Made by a program: the position numbers and the translations under genes. The notes under the pieces were generated by a model, which saw nothing but the letters and a program-made list of their open reading frames with translations, did no database searches and had not been told where the DNA came from. From Papaver somniferum (taxonomy: Eukaryota; Streptophyta; Magnoliopsida; Ranunculales; Papaveraceae), in contig NC_039361.1 of assembly GCF_003573695.1 (NCBI RefSeq), forward strand, positions 99,388,279 through 99,452,278: a stretch of DNA of 64,000 bases. Direction: 5' to 3'. Below, piece after piece: positions 1-11,061 of this stretch (position 1 is the first letter of the stretch; every line of letters starts with the position of its first letter).

Positions 1-196
1 CCTTGCTTCTTCACATCTTCAAGTCTTCGCAATACTTGTAATGTATCATTATCCTAATACTTTCAAGCTAACCTATACGAAGTTGACTCTAGTACATAAT
101 CAAGCGACTCTTAACATGAGTTTTGGTTCACTGAAATATGACAACCAAACTTGACATACCACCGCTTGGTGGGTTCAACCGAGCAATGCTCTAAAA
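1..196 (-). repeat. Element D 3' LTR, first ~200 bases (reverse complement)
   Basis: This matches the reverse complement of LTR starts at 14950-15151, 36310-36508, 41103, 44640 and 51300. The terminal bases read ctctaaaa instead of the family's ctctaaca, so the canonical TG terminus is mutated here. The rest of the LTR lies outside the window. Confidence 0.8.
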
Positions 197-580
197 ATCT
201 CCCCCTTTGTCAATTTTAGTGACAAAACTCTTACATCATATGGATAAACAAATTACAAGGATTCATTACACATACGCTTGATTCCCGAATTCAATAGCAC
301 AGTAAACTGCTTACATTCAATCCTTGAAAATGTCGATGTTGACATTATAATAACAAATCTAATACTCCCCCTAAGGAATATAGGTAGATATTCAATCCGC
401 ACGTCTTTGTTATACCAATTCATACGACATGTTACCCCCCCCTCCCCTTAGTCTGTGCTTTCACTCTTTCATTTAGATAAAACGTTTAAGCACCAATGTC
501 TTTTCCTTAGCGATACCAATCAATATAAAATAAATGCCAGTATCACTTGTTTACTCCATATATTTCTCCCCCTTTTTTTC
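197..580 (-). promoter_or_regulatory. Cluster of polypurine tracts in element D (complement strand)
   Basis: Pyrimidine-rich blocks at about 197-211, 364-375, 433-450 and 564-580 are the complements of AAAGGGGGAGA-like polypurine tracts. The one touching the LTR should prime plus-strand DNA synthesis. Several extra upstream tracts are a described hallmark of the Sirevirus lineage of Copia elements; applying that lineage name here is my inference. Confidence 0.65.
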
Positions 581-2553
581 ATTAAATGACAAAGAAACGA
601 AAAAATAAAGGACAACACGAAAAGAATCTACAAATCTCAAAATAGACTTGCAACCTGTAGAGTTAGGCACGAGGGTTCCACACATCGTGTTCTGATAACC
701 AATATCAAAACCGAAACTACAAGTAGATTTATTTTGATATGTTACCAAGGAAATGATTGTCCGAAACAATTTTTCCATTTTAGTTTAGCAGACCAAAAAC
801 CAACTAAGCACCTTAGTCCCTTTGCTAACCGATTGTTCAAAAACAACCGCTTAATTCGATAAGACCAATATAAAGATAACTCTAGTTTTCTCATCAGGTT
901 ATAATTATCCATAAACTTAGACCTTTCAATTTTAAACAAGACAAATACTAGGTTAGTTAACTAGCATTTCTTGTTAAGGCATTCGATTAGACTTGAATAA
1001 CCGAAACCTCACTTCGATAAGTCTAACTAAGATCAGAATTAACTTAGTTTCTCTTATTCGGAATCGAATTGGACTAAACAACTCATCCCGTAATCCTTTT
1101 ATTTCGTTAAGCCATAAATAATTCATACAAACCAAATAAATCAACTTGCATAATTATTCACCTCAACCAGAAGCATTGAATCAACATAAGCATTAAAACA
1201 CCGCAATTTCACCAAAATTTTGTAATCCTAAACAATTGATACCACACAATAAAGCAAGATAGCAATAGTTTTTCTTAACCGGAACCAATTGAATCACACA
1301 TACATCCACACACACATCATGGAATAAACAACAATTGTATCGAAATTTTGTTAAGCAAAAGCAATAAATATATATAATATAAACTCAGGCTTTTCTTAAA
1401 CAGGAAAACAATTAACTAACAAGATTGTTACCTCAAATTTCGCATCATTTTCTCCAATATGATTGCATCTTCGTCCAAAGAGAATTGATATCGAAATATC
1501 ATCATGTTGTCATCCTTATGCAAAAAAAGAGTGTAACAACAACCAACCTTTACCAGAGAAAGATTGAAAATCGGTTTTAACAATTGCAAGCAAAAGTTGA
1601 AAACCGTCGAAACACGTATGCTTTTATCGTAAACCAAAACCGATTCAACATATTGTGACTTTTTCATATATTGTTTCTACAGAACCCCTCATGATTCTTT
1701 GATAAAGCCTACCAACATGGGCTAGAACTTAATCCTGCTAAATCAAAAAGTCACCCAATCCACAAGGGTTCACAACATATGAGATCGAATATTAAGATAA
1801 TAAAACCGAAATCAAACATCCCATAAACACAAATGCAATACACCATAAATATTCAATAAAGTATCAAGTATTGCAATTACCTCTATCTTATAGGTAATTG
1901 AATTGCGAAAACAACGCAAAAAGAATGAGGTCATTCCGAGTTCGGACGAAGAAGTTATGGGAAAAACAGTTTTACGTTTCTTCGTATGGGGACCTCTCAC
2001 TAGGATCGGTTCCCCCCATTGCACCTATCACTAGGATCGGTACCCCAAGTATTACTTGTGGCGGATCACAACAGTAAACTGTTTTTTACATAACTTTTGC
2101 ATACGATGTTCGAATTCAGTGATTTTTGGCTCGTTTTAACCGTAAAAACAAGAGCTACACATATATGATCAGTAGATATGAACATCATAAAGTTACAATT
2201 ACCGCTTCTATCAAAACCTTAAACATGAATAGAGAAAGTATGAGTATAGAAGAAAAGAAATCTCCTAAAGATATTAATTAGTCGTATAATAACCGAGAGA
2301 TCATGTGCTCAGTTTCATCTGCTTCCTCACCTTTAAAAAGATTGAGCACTAAGGTGAGCATGCACATTCTAACACAACTAGGTTGTGTTGAGCTGATCCT
2401 TGTCTTGTTCGTCACGAGTGACTAAAACCGAATCATCATTCTTGACCTCTTGCTTGGTTTGTTTTCTCTTGTTCCATCTCTTGTTTTTCTTTTTTGACTT
2501 GTGATGAAGAGTGTCACTATCACAACTTTTACTAGTACAAGAGATTTCAAACG

Positions 2554-2868
2554 TTATTGCTCTCAATCTTACGGAGAACCGCCCAGTGTATATGTGAATT
2601 CCTCTATGTAGTCAGGGAACAGTGAGTGTCACTGGCATCCTGAAGGCGTTAAGCTCTCAATCTTAGGAATAACCGCCCAATTACGTTATTCTACATAGAG
2701 GCTATGATGAAATGCCCGGTGTCGAACGCTCCGGAGAGGCCTTTCGAGCGACATATGCATCATACTTCGTAAAACACGAATCGTCACATGGATCCCTGAA
2801 GCCGTGTCAGAAACATGCAGTATCATGATTTTACGGTTTTGACCTTTGTTGAAAATCCACCATCTACA
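2554..2868 (-). repeat. Tat element 3' LTR, truncated to its first ~315 bases
   Basis: This stretch closely matches 14543-14868, including the terminal block ending ccaccatctaca. Only the start of the LTR remains; the other roughly 3.3 kb is missing. The break at 2553/2554 has no target duplication, pointing to a deletion or illegitimate recombination with element D. Confidence 0.8.
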
Positions 2869-2885
2869 TTAAGTCCCCTGCTTAG
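2869..2885 (-). promoter_or_regulatory. Polypurine tract of the Tat element
   Basis: Directly inside the 3' LTR, the - strand reads GCAGGGGACTTAA before the LTR start TGTAGATGG. It is the expected plus-strand primer site. Confidence 0.6.
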
Positions 2886-3096
2886 TGAGGAACAGTGATG
2901 TTCCGCAGTAAGCATTAAATGGTGATTTTCAGTCGACGAGATCAGTGGTTGAAGTCAGTCTACAAAGATAGTTTCAGAATCCTCGATTTACCCCAATGAT
3001 GTCATGTACGAGCAAATGCACAGATGAGAAATCTGATAGTAAGATAGAGTGTCATCCCGTGAGCGTGGAGAGATGAGTCACTGCTGATTTGGTCGG

Positions 3097-3990
3097 TTGA
3101 AAGTCCAGTTTTGGTCAGTTCATCGTTTACGGGCTCGGCCCAAAAAAGGAAATCCTTGTTTTAGGAATAGACGTTCGTTCGTTAGTTTAAGAAACAAACA
3201 AAATAGACCTGAGTCTAATGACATAAAATTTTGTCTACGAGCTTTCATGAAAACCAAAATTTTATTTTTTAAATATGTGAGATTTCACAAAAGTGTATAA
3301 ACCCTCATTTCAAAGGTGGAAGCTCGTACGAGAGAAAAGTTTTTTTTTTTGAATAGACGTGCGTCTGTTAGTAATAAAATTTTGTCTATGATCTTTCATG
3401 AAATTTTTTATTTTTGAAAATATATTCTCGTTTCAAAGATGGATGCTCACGAGAGGGACCAAGAAAATACATATTTTCAAAGTTACATGGGTTCACGTTA
3501 TATATTTTTGTAAAATCAATGTTTTGATTTTGAACAACTATTGAAAGTAGACAATTATTCACGGTGAAATAATATTTGTATGCGAGTTTTCGCAATTGTA
3601 GAATGTACGTCTGTCCAATTTTCGAAAAACCAGTGGATGTTCACTCAGTAAAAATTCACGTGGGTTGTTCACGGTTTTATGAAAATCAATTTATGATTTT
3701 TGAGAAATTGCTGAAAGCAAACAATTGTATTCGTGATGACATAATGTATGTATGAGTTTGGCGATTTTATAATATATGCGCACATGTAGAAAATCAGTGA
3801 ATGTTCACATGAAAGGTTATGTGAATTATTCATAGTTTCATGAAAATTCAATGTTGACTCTAGAATGATAAGTTTTGCTCGTCTTCGCAGGTTTGAAGGA
3901 GTGAGCAAGTTTTCGAAGTTTCGCGTCACCACTAAAGTCTAGTGAAATCATAAAATAGGTAGGAGTTGGGGATTACCATTTTCGTTGTTG
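3097..3990. repeat. Degenerate ~180-bp repeats in Tat 3' non-coding region
   Basis: Three diverged copies lie between about 3420 and 3870. Each contains a 'gtggatgttcac'-like block, an 'acgtgggttcacg'-like block, then 'atgaaaatcaatt' and a 'tttttgaacaa' or equivalent. I see no credible reading frame over this part on either strand; it looks like 3' untranslated DNA of the element. Confidence 0.5.
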
Positions 3991-4046
3991 AAAACTGATC
4001 TCATTAGGTCGTCTGTAATTCTGTGCTTCTGATTTGATTCCAGACA

Positions 4047-4477
4047 ATGATGGTTTCCACCAGAAGCAGCAGGGATTACTCCTCCAGCTCTTCCCTTAAT
4101 GACCGAAGGATCTCTTATGAAGAGCTCATGAAGAGAAAGTCCCAGGATGATGAGATGGAGGATTGTCGACGTAGAAAGGATCGAATCCGGCGCAGGATAC
4201 AGGCGGCTGAAGAGAGGCGTCGATTTGTTGATGGCGTACCCTCCGACTCTGACGCTAATGCTTCAAGGAAACTGTGTGGGTGGTACGGAATGACGAGATT
4301 AAGCCAGGTCGGCGTACCAAGGAACTTCAAAATATTGCGAAGCAGGTTGAAGCTGAACTCAAAGCTGAGCCCGAAGCAGAGGATGACTCGGACTCAGATG
4401 ATCCTAATATCCACCCATACTTTATCAATGGCCGTGATAGTGATTCTGATGAAGAACTCGAAGAGGATTCTCTCTGA
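4047..4477 (+). pseudogene. Tat antisense gene 1 (Ser/Arg-rich to acidic protein), frameshifted
   Basis: This + strand frame lies antisense to the retrotransposon, between integrase and the 3' LTR. From the ATG at 4047 the product is rich in Ser and Arg (motif SSRDYSSSSSLNDRRISYEE), then has a highly charged Arg/Glu helix. Near 4262-4273 the likely frame shifts by one base and continues as WVVRNDEIKPGRRTKEL, an Ala/Glu helix and an acidic tail with DSDSDEELEEDSL, stopping at 4477. The combined length is about 143 residues. Antisense reading frames at this position are known in Tat-clade elements, but their function is unknown. I recognise no catalytic motif. Nuclear or RNA-binding character could be guessed from composition only. 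Confidence 0.5.
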
Positions 4478-4944
4478 GATTATTTATTTTCTGTTGAAGT
4501 AGATGTTCTCTGGTTTAAGTAGCTTGGATGTAGAGATGTTTCTTTAGAGATTATTATTTTTCGAACCGTAATTCCTTGTAGTATCCCCTTTATGAATCTT
4601 CCTCACATCTCCAGTATATAGAACAATGTCCACATAGACAATAATTACCCACAGAATGCAATCACATGAGATGTCTAGAAAACACGTGGCCTACCAGACG
4701 ATCAATCCATCCGTAGTTGTAATGTTGATTACATCCGAACCGTCAGTCCCCAGCATTGTTACTCTTCTCCCATCTGCCACGCATCTGATTCGAGATTTAG
4801 GGTTTCAGTAGAAACCGCAACAGACTTGTTTATCCGTTAGGGGATAAGCATCCACATTGGACTTAGGGTTTTATTTAAACTTTCGACCATCTACTGCCTT
4901 TGTGTTCAAAAGAAATTTGGATCACAATCCTACCTCTCGTCACC

Positions 4945-5941
4945 ATGTCTAGAAGCAGTGTTTCTTCCAGAAGTGAATCTCATGCCGAACATGTTGTGGC
5001 AGTATCTATCTCGGTGAGTTACATTTCTTCTCTTGTCTTTTGCTCGATCAGGATGATTGATCAAAAGAAAAGAATTTATTGCAGGATAATAAAAGAATCA
5101 GCATTCCTCTCGTAGCCTGAGACCTAAACGTACGGTTAAAGCTCCTTCCCGGTATAGGTCGGCTCCTGTTGATGCCGGAACGTCTGTAAGTAATTTCATA
5201 ACTTCTCAACTGAGATTTTTACCATGCTCAATGGTCAATACCATTAAATACTCCGTCATTTCATCGCAGGTTGATGTTCATGTCGTCGTCGATGCTAGAA
5301 AAAGGAAAAACGAGAAATCCGCGGTTGTGATTGATGATAGCAACAACCTTGTCGACGAGAACTCCATTGATTCTGTGGATACTGAGATTAGATCTCGTGC
5401 TCTTGGGTATCCAACAGCTGGACTCCCGTTTGAGGCTCCCATGATCAACAATTGCCCGAATAATGAAGTGGTTGGGGGATTCTTCATTCCCAAGTGTCAC
5501 GCTCCCCTGTACACCAAAATTTGGAGAAGGTACGGGCATATTTCTATGATCTAAGTATGGAAAGGCTTTCTACCAACCCTTATTACTACAGTTGCAGGGT
5601 TGTTACCGATCATTGAAGAGATGAACCGGACGCATATGCGAGATGTCAAGAATCATGAACTGCACAAATAGGATGAGATGATTTCAAAGTGTGAAAACCT
5701 GTAGTTTAACATAGGTTGGCTTCGTCATCGACTCGAGATGATCAAAATTCAAAAGGCGGCGGCCGCTGCTGATGCAATTTCTGCGTCTACTGCCATATTG
5801 GAGGAGGAAAAGGCACTCTCCTTGGAGTCAGCACGAGTTGAAAAGGCAGTTCAGGACTTGAAGGTGAAAACCAAAAATTTCCAGAAGAAGCTTGACAGGG
5901 TTTTCTATAGACATTATCCTCTGTTGGATGGTTTGTTCTAA
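4945..5941 (+). pseudogene. Tat antisense gene 2, spliced, with three Gln-to-stop changes
   Basis: The gene is antisense to pol. Exon 1 is 4945-5013 (Ser-rich, 23 codons, ending at a gtgagt donor). Exon 2 is best read as 5102-5185 (Arg-rich, 28 codons, ending at gtaagt), and exon 3 runs from 5270, after a tcatcgcag acceptor, to 5941. The phases join in frame. A stronger acceptor at 5084 would put exon 2 out of frame, so that boundary is uncertain. Exon 3 contains GGFFIPKCHAPLYTKIWRRYGHI-like sequence around 5483-5540 (quoted in two parts: GGFFIPKCHAPLY and TKIWRRYGHI), then WLRHRLE and an Ala/Glu coiled coil. In-frame stops lie at 5552 (TAA), 5669 (TAG) and 5702 (TAG), each one C-to-T change from glutamine. 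The GF..P..A....IW..YGHI pattern resembles plant proteins often found beside retroelements, loosely like PEARLI-4. Function is unknown. Confidence 0.55.
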
Positions 5942-6364
5942 GTGAGAGGAATATTTTATGTAGTTTTGAGATTTTGCTTTGAATAAATTAGGTGATTGAA
6001 AGATTTTTGTGAGAATCATAGGATATTTTGAATTTTGAGTGAATGAGCATATTGCTCTTTTGGAGAAAACATAAATTACATTTAGAAATTTAATACTTCC
6101 AATGATTGTTAAAGCATAATACGCCTTGAGCCACTTGCCGTTGATGATGTTTCCTTCAACTCCTCCATTAACAACTAAGATTTTTTAATATCTGCTGGAT
6201 ACTGCCTTGATGATCACATAAGGTCCTTCCCATTTCGGAGAGAACTTGGGAGCGGACATGTCTCGTTGGATATGATTTGTTGTTTTCAAAACCAAATCTC
6301 CTACTTGAAATGTTCGAGGTCTTACCAGTTTGTTGTAGGCCTTGGAAACCCTTTGTTTGTAGGT

Positions 6365-7000
6365 TTATACATATTTTTCCACCTTGGGTCTTCTTGAATC
6401 AAGCATGTCCAATTCAGCAATTCTTGAATCTGAGACTTCTGCTTCATCCCATTGTACTCCACTAGCTGCTGCGATTCTTGCAGAGGGAACCTTGATTTCG
6501 GCTGGGAGAATGGCATCGGTGCCATAAACGAGAGAGTATGGTGAAGTCCCAATTGAGCTTCTTGGTGTGGTTCGGTAGGCCCACAAATCCATGGGAAATT
6601 CCTCATGCCACTTCCGTGGATTATCATGAACTGTTCGACTGAGAATCCGGATCAAGGTTTTGTTGGTACTCTCCGCCTGTCCGTTTCCTTGGGGATAGTA
6701 TGGTGTGGAGAAAATATGTTTGATTCTGTATTCTTCGAGCAATTCTGCAACATGTTTGTTGGCGAAAGGATTTCCATTATCCGTGATGATATGTTTAGGA
6801 ACTCTGAATCTGCATATGATGAACTCTTTGATGAAATATGCAATTGTGACTCCAGTGGTGCTTTGAAGAGGAATAGCCTCGACCCATTTGGTGAAATACT
6901 CTGTTGCTGTGATGATGTATTCATGCTGCTTTGAAGATGACGGATTGATCTTTCCTATGATATCCAGTCCCCAGCTATAGAAGGTCCACGGACTTCTCAT
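6365..7000 (-). pseudogene. Tat integrase catalytic core
   Basis: The frame encodes the integrase core that joins element cDNA to the chromosome. Recognisable blocks are LDIIGKINP, ATEYFTKWVEAIPLQ, ITDNGNPFANKHV, FSTPYYPQGNGQAESTNK and WAYRTTPRSSIGTSPYSLVYG. In the DDE triad the second Asp (TDNG) and the Glu (GQAES) are present. The first position, usually Asp in the D-x-x-TK block, is Glu here; that may be a lineage variant or damage. The frame is separated from the upstream part of pol by a shift near 7000-7216, and it stops at 6365, shortly after the core. Confidence 0.85.
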
Positions 7001-7215
7001 AGAATGTAATGGAAGAAAAGGAGTGTGGATGAGGTTACCATGAACTTGGCATTAATGACATCTCCGAACTTAGGCAGCTGCGTCATCTTTCATGGTTGGC
7101 CATTAATATTTCTCATGGATTTGGAGAAACAATCTCTTCTTCCCTTGGTGTTCACCTTCATGCATTGCTTTCAAAATTATGGCAATTTCATGCTCGGCCA
7201 AGCATCTCAGGAGAT

Positions 7216-8646
7216 TTACACCGAAGCTTTTGCGATACAGAATCCCTTACAATAGACAAAACATTTGGCTCTCTGAATGATTTTGATTGCGCCTCTCTTC
7301 TTTGACGGAATATCGGTGTCACGAAGATATTTTATGTAAGGTTCTCTCCAGTCCCTAGTATGATGAAGTGTTAGAACCACCAAATGATGAGATGGTGTCT
7401 GACAATTGGGAAATGATCCTTGCAGCATCCTCGACTGAGCTTCCATGGAAGGCCAATAGTATCCGAGCCTTTGAACCCTTCTGTAAAGTGTGACCACTAG
7501 AGTTTTCCCACATACTTCTTCATGTATACGTTTGAGTTTTTCACCGGCTTCTTCTCCGAGGCATCGAGACGGGGATCCATCAGGATTGCGATAATATAAC
7601 GCTCCGTGCAGCAGGAAAAAGTTTTTCAACTCCTTGAGACTAATTTTCCCCTCCGTAAGAGAATTGCTCAATTCATGAATAATGGGCGCTCGCCAGTCGC
7701 TTGACTGAGCATCTTCGACTTGAGTAATCCAGGTGGATGACACAATGCGTCTTTGCACAGTGATGGATTTCTCAGACCCCTCAAATTGCATTTTGGATGC
7801 TAGGGTCGCTAGATAATAAACATGTCTATTGTTGGTGCGTCCGGTATGGACAATTGTTGCATTGGAAAAATGAGCTAATAGTCGTTGTGCCTCAGTCCTG
7901 AATAGAGCAAGTGTTATTTCTTTGAGAGAGTATACGCCATTCATTTGATTGACCAGCAACTTTGAGTCTCCCCTGATCTCTAGATGTTTCGCTCCTTCTT
8001 TCTTGGCCAAAGATAGCCCTAGGAGAAAAGCTTCATATTCTGCTGAATTGTTGGTGCAATAGAAATGCAGCTTGAATGAATGTGATAAGAATTCACCGGA
8101 TGGAGATACCAGCACAATACCCGCCCCACCGGTATCATTGCTCGGAGTGGCGGACCCATCAAAATATAATAGCCACGTTTCTTCCTGAATGATTGAAATT
8201 TCTGGAAACTCACCGGGCACTTCTTCATGCAACATCGTGATGTCTTCTCTAGGAAAAGCGGCAATTAAGTATGCAACTGCTTGTCCTTTGATTTCTTTTG
8301 GAGGGACACACACTATGTCAAATTCTGACATTTGAAGTAGCCATTTCGCCGGTCTTCCGATCAGAGCAGGTTTCGACAGTAAGAACTTTATAGGATCAGC
8401 TTTGGCCAACATCACGACCCTATTTGATAGTAGATAGCGTCTGAACCTCTGAATTGCGTGAACCAACGCCAGACATGCTCTTTCAGCCTTTGGGTACCGG
8501 AGTTGAGCATCCCTCATTGTGCGACTGAAGTAATAGATTGGGTGTTCGATACCTTCTTCATCCTCTTGAGCGAGGAGTGCCCCAATAGCTACGTCACTGG
8601 AAGCTGTGTAAAGTATCAGAGGACGTCCTTGCACTGGAGATTTCAT
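7216..8646 (-). pseudogene. Tat RNase H, second (archaeal-type) RNase H and integrase zinc-binding domain
   Basis: One 476-codon frame covers three domains. First is the Ty3-type RNase H (PLILYTASSDVAIGALLAQ to a YPKAERACLALV-like block). Second is an archaeal-type RNase H with WLLYFDGSATPSNDTGGAG, NNSAEYEAFLLGL and LEIRGDSKLLVNQ, retaining the Asp, Glu and Asp expected in the active site. Third is the integrase H2C2 region (HGALYYRNPDGSPSRCL, KLKRIHEEV, LGYYWPSMEAQ). In its CxxC pair the first Cys is replaced by Phe (SFPNCQ). The tandem RNase H arrangement is diagnostic of the Tat clade. The frame joins the RT frame upstream through a shift near 8646-8745 and degenerates after about 7400. 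Confidence 0.85.
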
Positions 8647-9622
8647 GACAGCAAGCGATAATAATATCTGTTGTATTTTCTGGAATGCTTCTTGTTGAAC
8701 GGCTGTCCATGCAAAATTTGCTCATTTCTTCATTAGAGGAGTGAATGAAGCAATATTGAGCGAGTCCAGGAATGAAACGCCAGATGTAATTGACTTTGCC
8801 CATGAAACTATGGAGCTCTTTCACAGTTCGTGGAGGCGGCATGGTAGTAATGGCTTTTGTTTTGTCTGGGTCGACCGTGATTCCTTCTGCAGTGACCAAG
8901 AATCCAAGAAACTTTCCGGAAAAAACACCAAAAGCACATTTCAGGGGATTCATCTTCAGTTTGTATTCTCTGCATCTTTCGAAGACTTGTCTCATAATGT
9001 CTAGGTGGGACGCCCGGGTCTTTGATTTCACCACCATATCGTCGACATAGTCTTCTACTTGCTTGTGCATCATATCATGAAATATTACAGTCATGGCCCG
9101 CTGATAAGTGGCTCCTGCATTCTTCAAGCCGAAAGGCATCACTGTATAGTGGAAGTTTCCAATGGGGGTTCTGAATGCAGTCTTGTTAGCATCATGTTCG
9201 TACATCTTGATTTGGTTATATCCACTGTAACCATCCATGAACGAGAACATGTCATGGCCACTGGTTGCATCGACGATCATATCAATATTTGGCAATGGAA
9301 AGTCATTATTTGGGCAGCACTTGTTCAGGTTCCTGAAATCTACACAGCACCGGATCTGTCCATTTTTCTTCCTGACTGGGACAATGTTCGCCAGCCATGT
9401 TGGATGTTGAATGGGTTTGATGAACCCTGTTGTTAGTAGTTTCTGGATATCCACCTTGATTTGTTCCTCAACTTCGTGTATGAATTTCCTAGGCGGTTGT
9501 TTGACGGGTTTGGAACCGGGAGTGATGTGCAGATGATGAGTAACCAATTTGTCGTCTAGGCTAGGCATCTCTTCGTACGTCCAGGCAAAGATATCTTGAT
9601 ACTCTTTCAACAGGCGTATCAA
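8594..9622 (-). pseudogene. Tat reverse transcriptase
   Basis: The frame encodes Ty3/gypsy reverse transcriptase. Blocks in order include EYQDIFAWTYEEMPSLD, NIVPVRKKNGQIRCCVDFRN, LNKCCPNNDFPLPNIDMIVD, MDGYSGYNQIKM, FGLKNAGATYQRAM, the catalytic YVDDMVV (about 9036-9050) and NPLKCAFGV. The key aspartates appear intact. A TGA at 9623-9625 breaks the frame just upstream, where CGA would be expected, and the 3' end runs out of frame after FMGKVNYIWRFIPGLAQ. The apparent start at 9622 is therefore not a true initiation site; RT should be part of a longer polyprotein. Confidence 0.88.
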
Positions 9623-9838
9623 TCATTCTCGTTCCTCAGCTGAGAGAGCGGAACTGATTAGAATTGGCCTTGGGTTTTCATCCGTTCCAATGTTGATAGT
9701 CTCGAGGTCGTCGGTTGTGGAATCTGTGCCATCTTGCAGCTGTCGTGGTGCATATCTAATTTCTTCATCGGTCGATTGCTCACTCTGGCATGATTCTTCA
9801 GGGCGGGGAGACTTTTCATCTACCTCCCCTGTTAATTG

Positions 9839-10599
9839 CTAATCCTTACGACGGAGATAAATGACTCTCCCCTCTGCATCATAATCAGTAATAAAGTTGG
9901 ACTTTTTCTGAGTCGTACCTTGACCTTGACGACGCTTGAGTGGTGTGGTGGACAAATTGATAGATTTAGCATATGTTGATGATGGTTTGTCGACTTTCTC
10001 AATAGATTTCCAACTTGGGAGTGGAGTACTGCAGATCTTGCTTGGAGGTTCGGGGATGCTCTTTGGATGTTCTAGGAACTCAGCATCGTAAACCGGAGCA
10101 TAAGGAGACACTGAGGCTGGGATACAGACAATTTTGTTGTTGAACAAAGATTTCACACATTGATGGTACGTCGAAGGAACAACTTTATTGTCATGAAGCC
10201 ATGGCCTTCCGAGTATCATGTGATAGTCAGGGTCTTTCTCGATCACGTGAAATTTGACAGTGGATTGAATCGGCCCTACTTTCAGATCCACAGAGACATA
10301 CCTGTATGTGTGACTCTGGCTTCCTTCAAAACCCTCGTCAATATGGAATGATGAACGATCTTTCTTTGTGGAACTTTGGCCTCCTTGAGACTCTTCATAG
10401 TGATAAGATTCGTGGAAGCACCTGTATCGATGAGAACTCTCTTGAATTTTGAGTCCTTAATGGAAGCAGTAACAAACAAGGGTCGGTTATGCCCTTCCTC
10501 CGCCATTCGGTCTTCCTCAATGAAGGTGATGTTGTTGATTGAGAGTTCAGATACCATGGACACTTGTTCAACCACCGGAGATGATGGAACTATTCGCAC
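9839..10599 (-). pseudogene. Tat aspartic protease region
   Basis: Two overlapping frames, 10599-10282 and 10291-9839, together cover the retropepsin. The first holds GHNRPLFVTASIKD and VLIDTGASTNLI, with the catalytic DTG. The second continues with FHVIEKDPDYHMILGRPWLH, the usual block after the flap. The overlap requires a one-base frameshift near 10290. A TAG at 9839-9841 separates it from RT. The protease would mature the Gag-Pol polyprotein. Confidence 0.8.
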
Positions 10600-11061
10600 A
10601 TCGGATGATATTTTGTTGAGAGCGACAAACGTGTTTGTCCGCTGATTTCTGGAGAAATGCAGAAGTTCACATAGATTCTCGATTATATGTGTGACCTCTT
10701 GTTACACCGGATTTTCATAATAGGTGAAGCTGCTGGCTTGAAGGTTAGCGTCAGTGGTGTCAAGAGATGAGCTTTCTACAACTTGAGATACTAAGATTCT
10801 TGTCAGGTCCACCATGCAGTTGAACAAATTATCAATTGCTCTTTTCAAGCGATATATGTTTCTTTCCAAAATCTCTTGCCTTCGTGCCAGTTCAGCTAGT
10901 GACGAAATTTCTCCATCAAATGCACCAATAGATGAAAAAGGAGTAGTAAAGTACGGATGATGAATGTTACCAGAATCATTCGGGTAAGTTAGAGAAGCGT
11001 CACCATTTGAAAGACTCTGACTGGAGTTTTGAGAAACTGAATTAGATCTAAAACCAACCAT
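10600..11061 (-). pseudogene. Tat gag remnant (N-terminal frame plus C-terminal scrap)
   Basis: A 119-codon frame starts at the ATG at 11061 and ends at 10702. It contains a helical segment (EISSALAELARRQEILERN-like; the actual text reads ISSLAELARRQEILERNIY) that could be a coiled coil. Between 10702 and 10600 the reading continues in another frame into the end of gag and on into protease. The central capsid part of gag and any zinc knuckle are absent, so a large internal deletion is likely. I cannot assign the N-terminal frame to a named Gag domain. Confidence 0.5.

Larger units (their letters stand above)
1..2553 (-). mobile_element. Copia (Sirevirus-type) element D, truncated, reverse orientation
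   Basis: The first 196 bases are the reverse complement of the start of the LTR shared with elements A, B and C; the LTR begins TGTTAGAGCA in intact copies. It is followed by the complement of a polypurine tract and about 1.6 kb of 3' interior that parallels A (15152-16880) and C (about 49.7-51.3 kb). From about 1830 the interior differs from A, B and C. It contains two copies of an ACCGATCC motif otherwise seen in the LTRs, and a lysine-rich frame (about 2378-2550, - strand) too short to identify. The element runs off the left edge and ends abruptly at 2553/2554 against a truncated Ty3/gypsy LTR. No gag or pol is visible. Confidence 0.75.

Noticed and set aside
5530..5597. A third intron (gtacgg to ttgcag) in antisense gene 2
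   Set aside because: Removing it breaks the frame, while reading straight through keeps phase with only a TAA for CAA and retains the YGHI block.
8741..9436. Plus-strand frames opposite reverse transcriptase
   Set aside because: They are antisense shadows of the conserved RT codons; no protein similarity.
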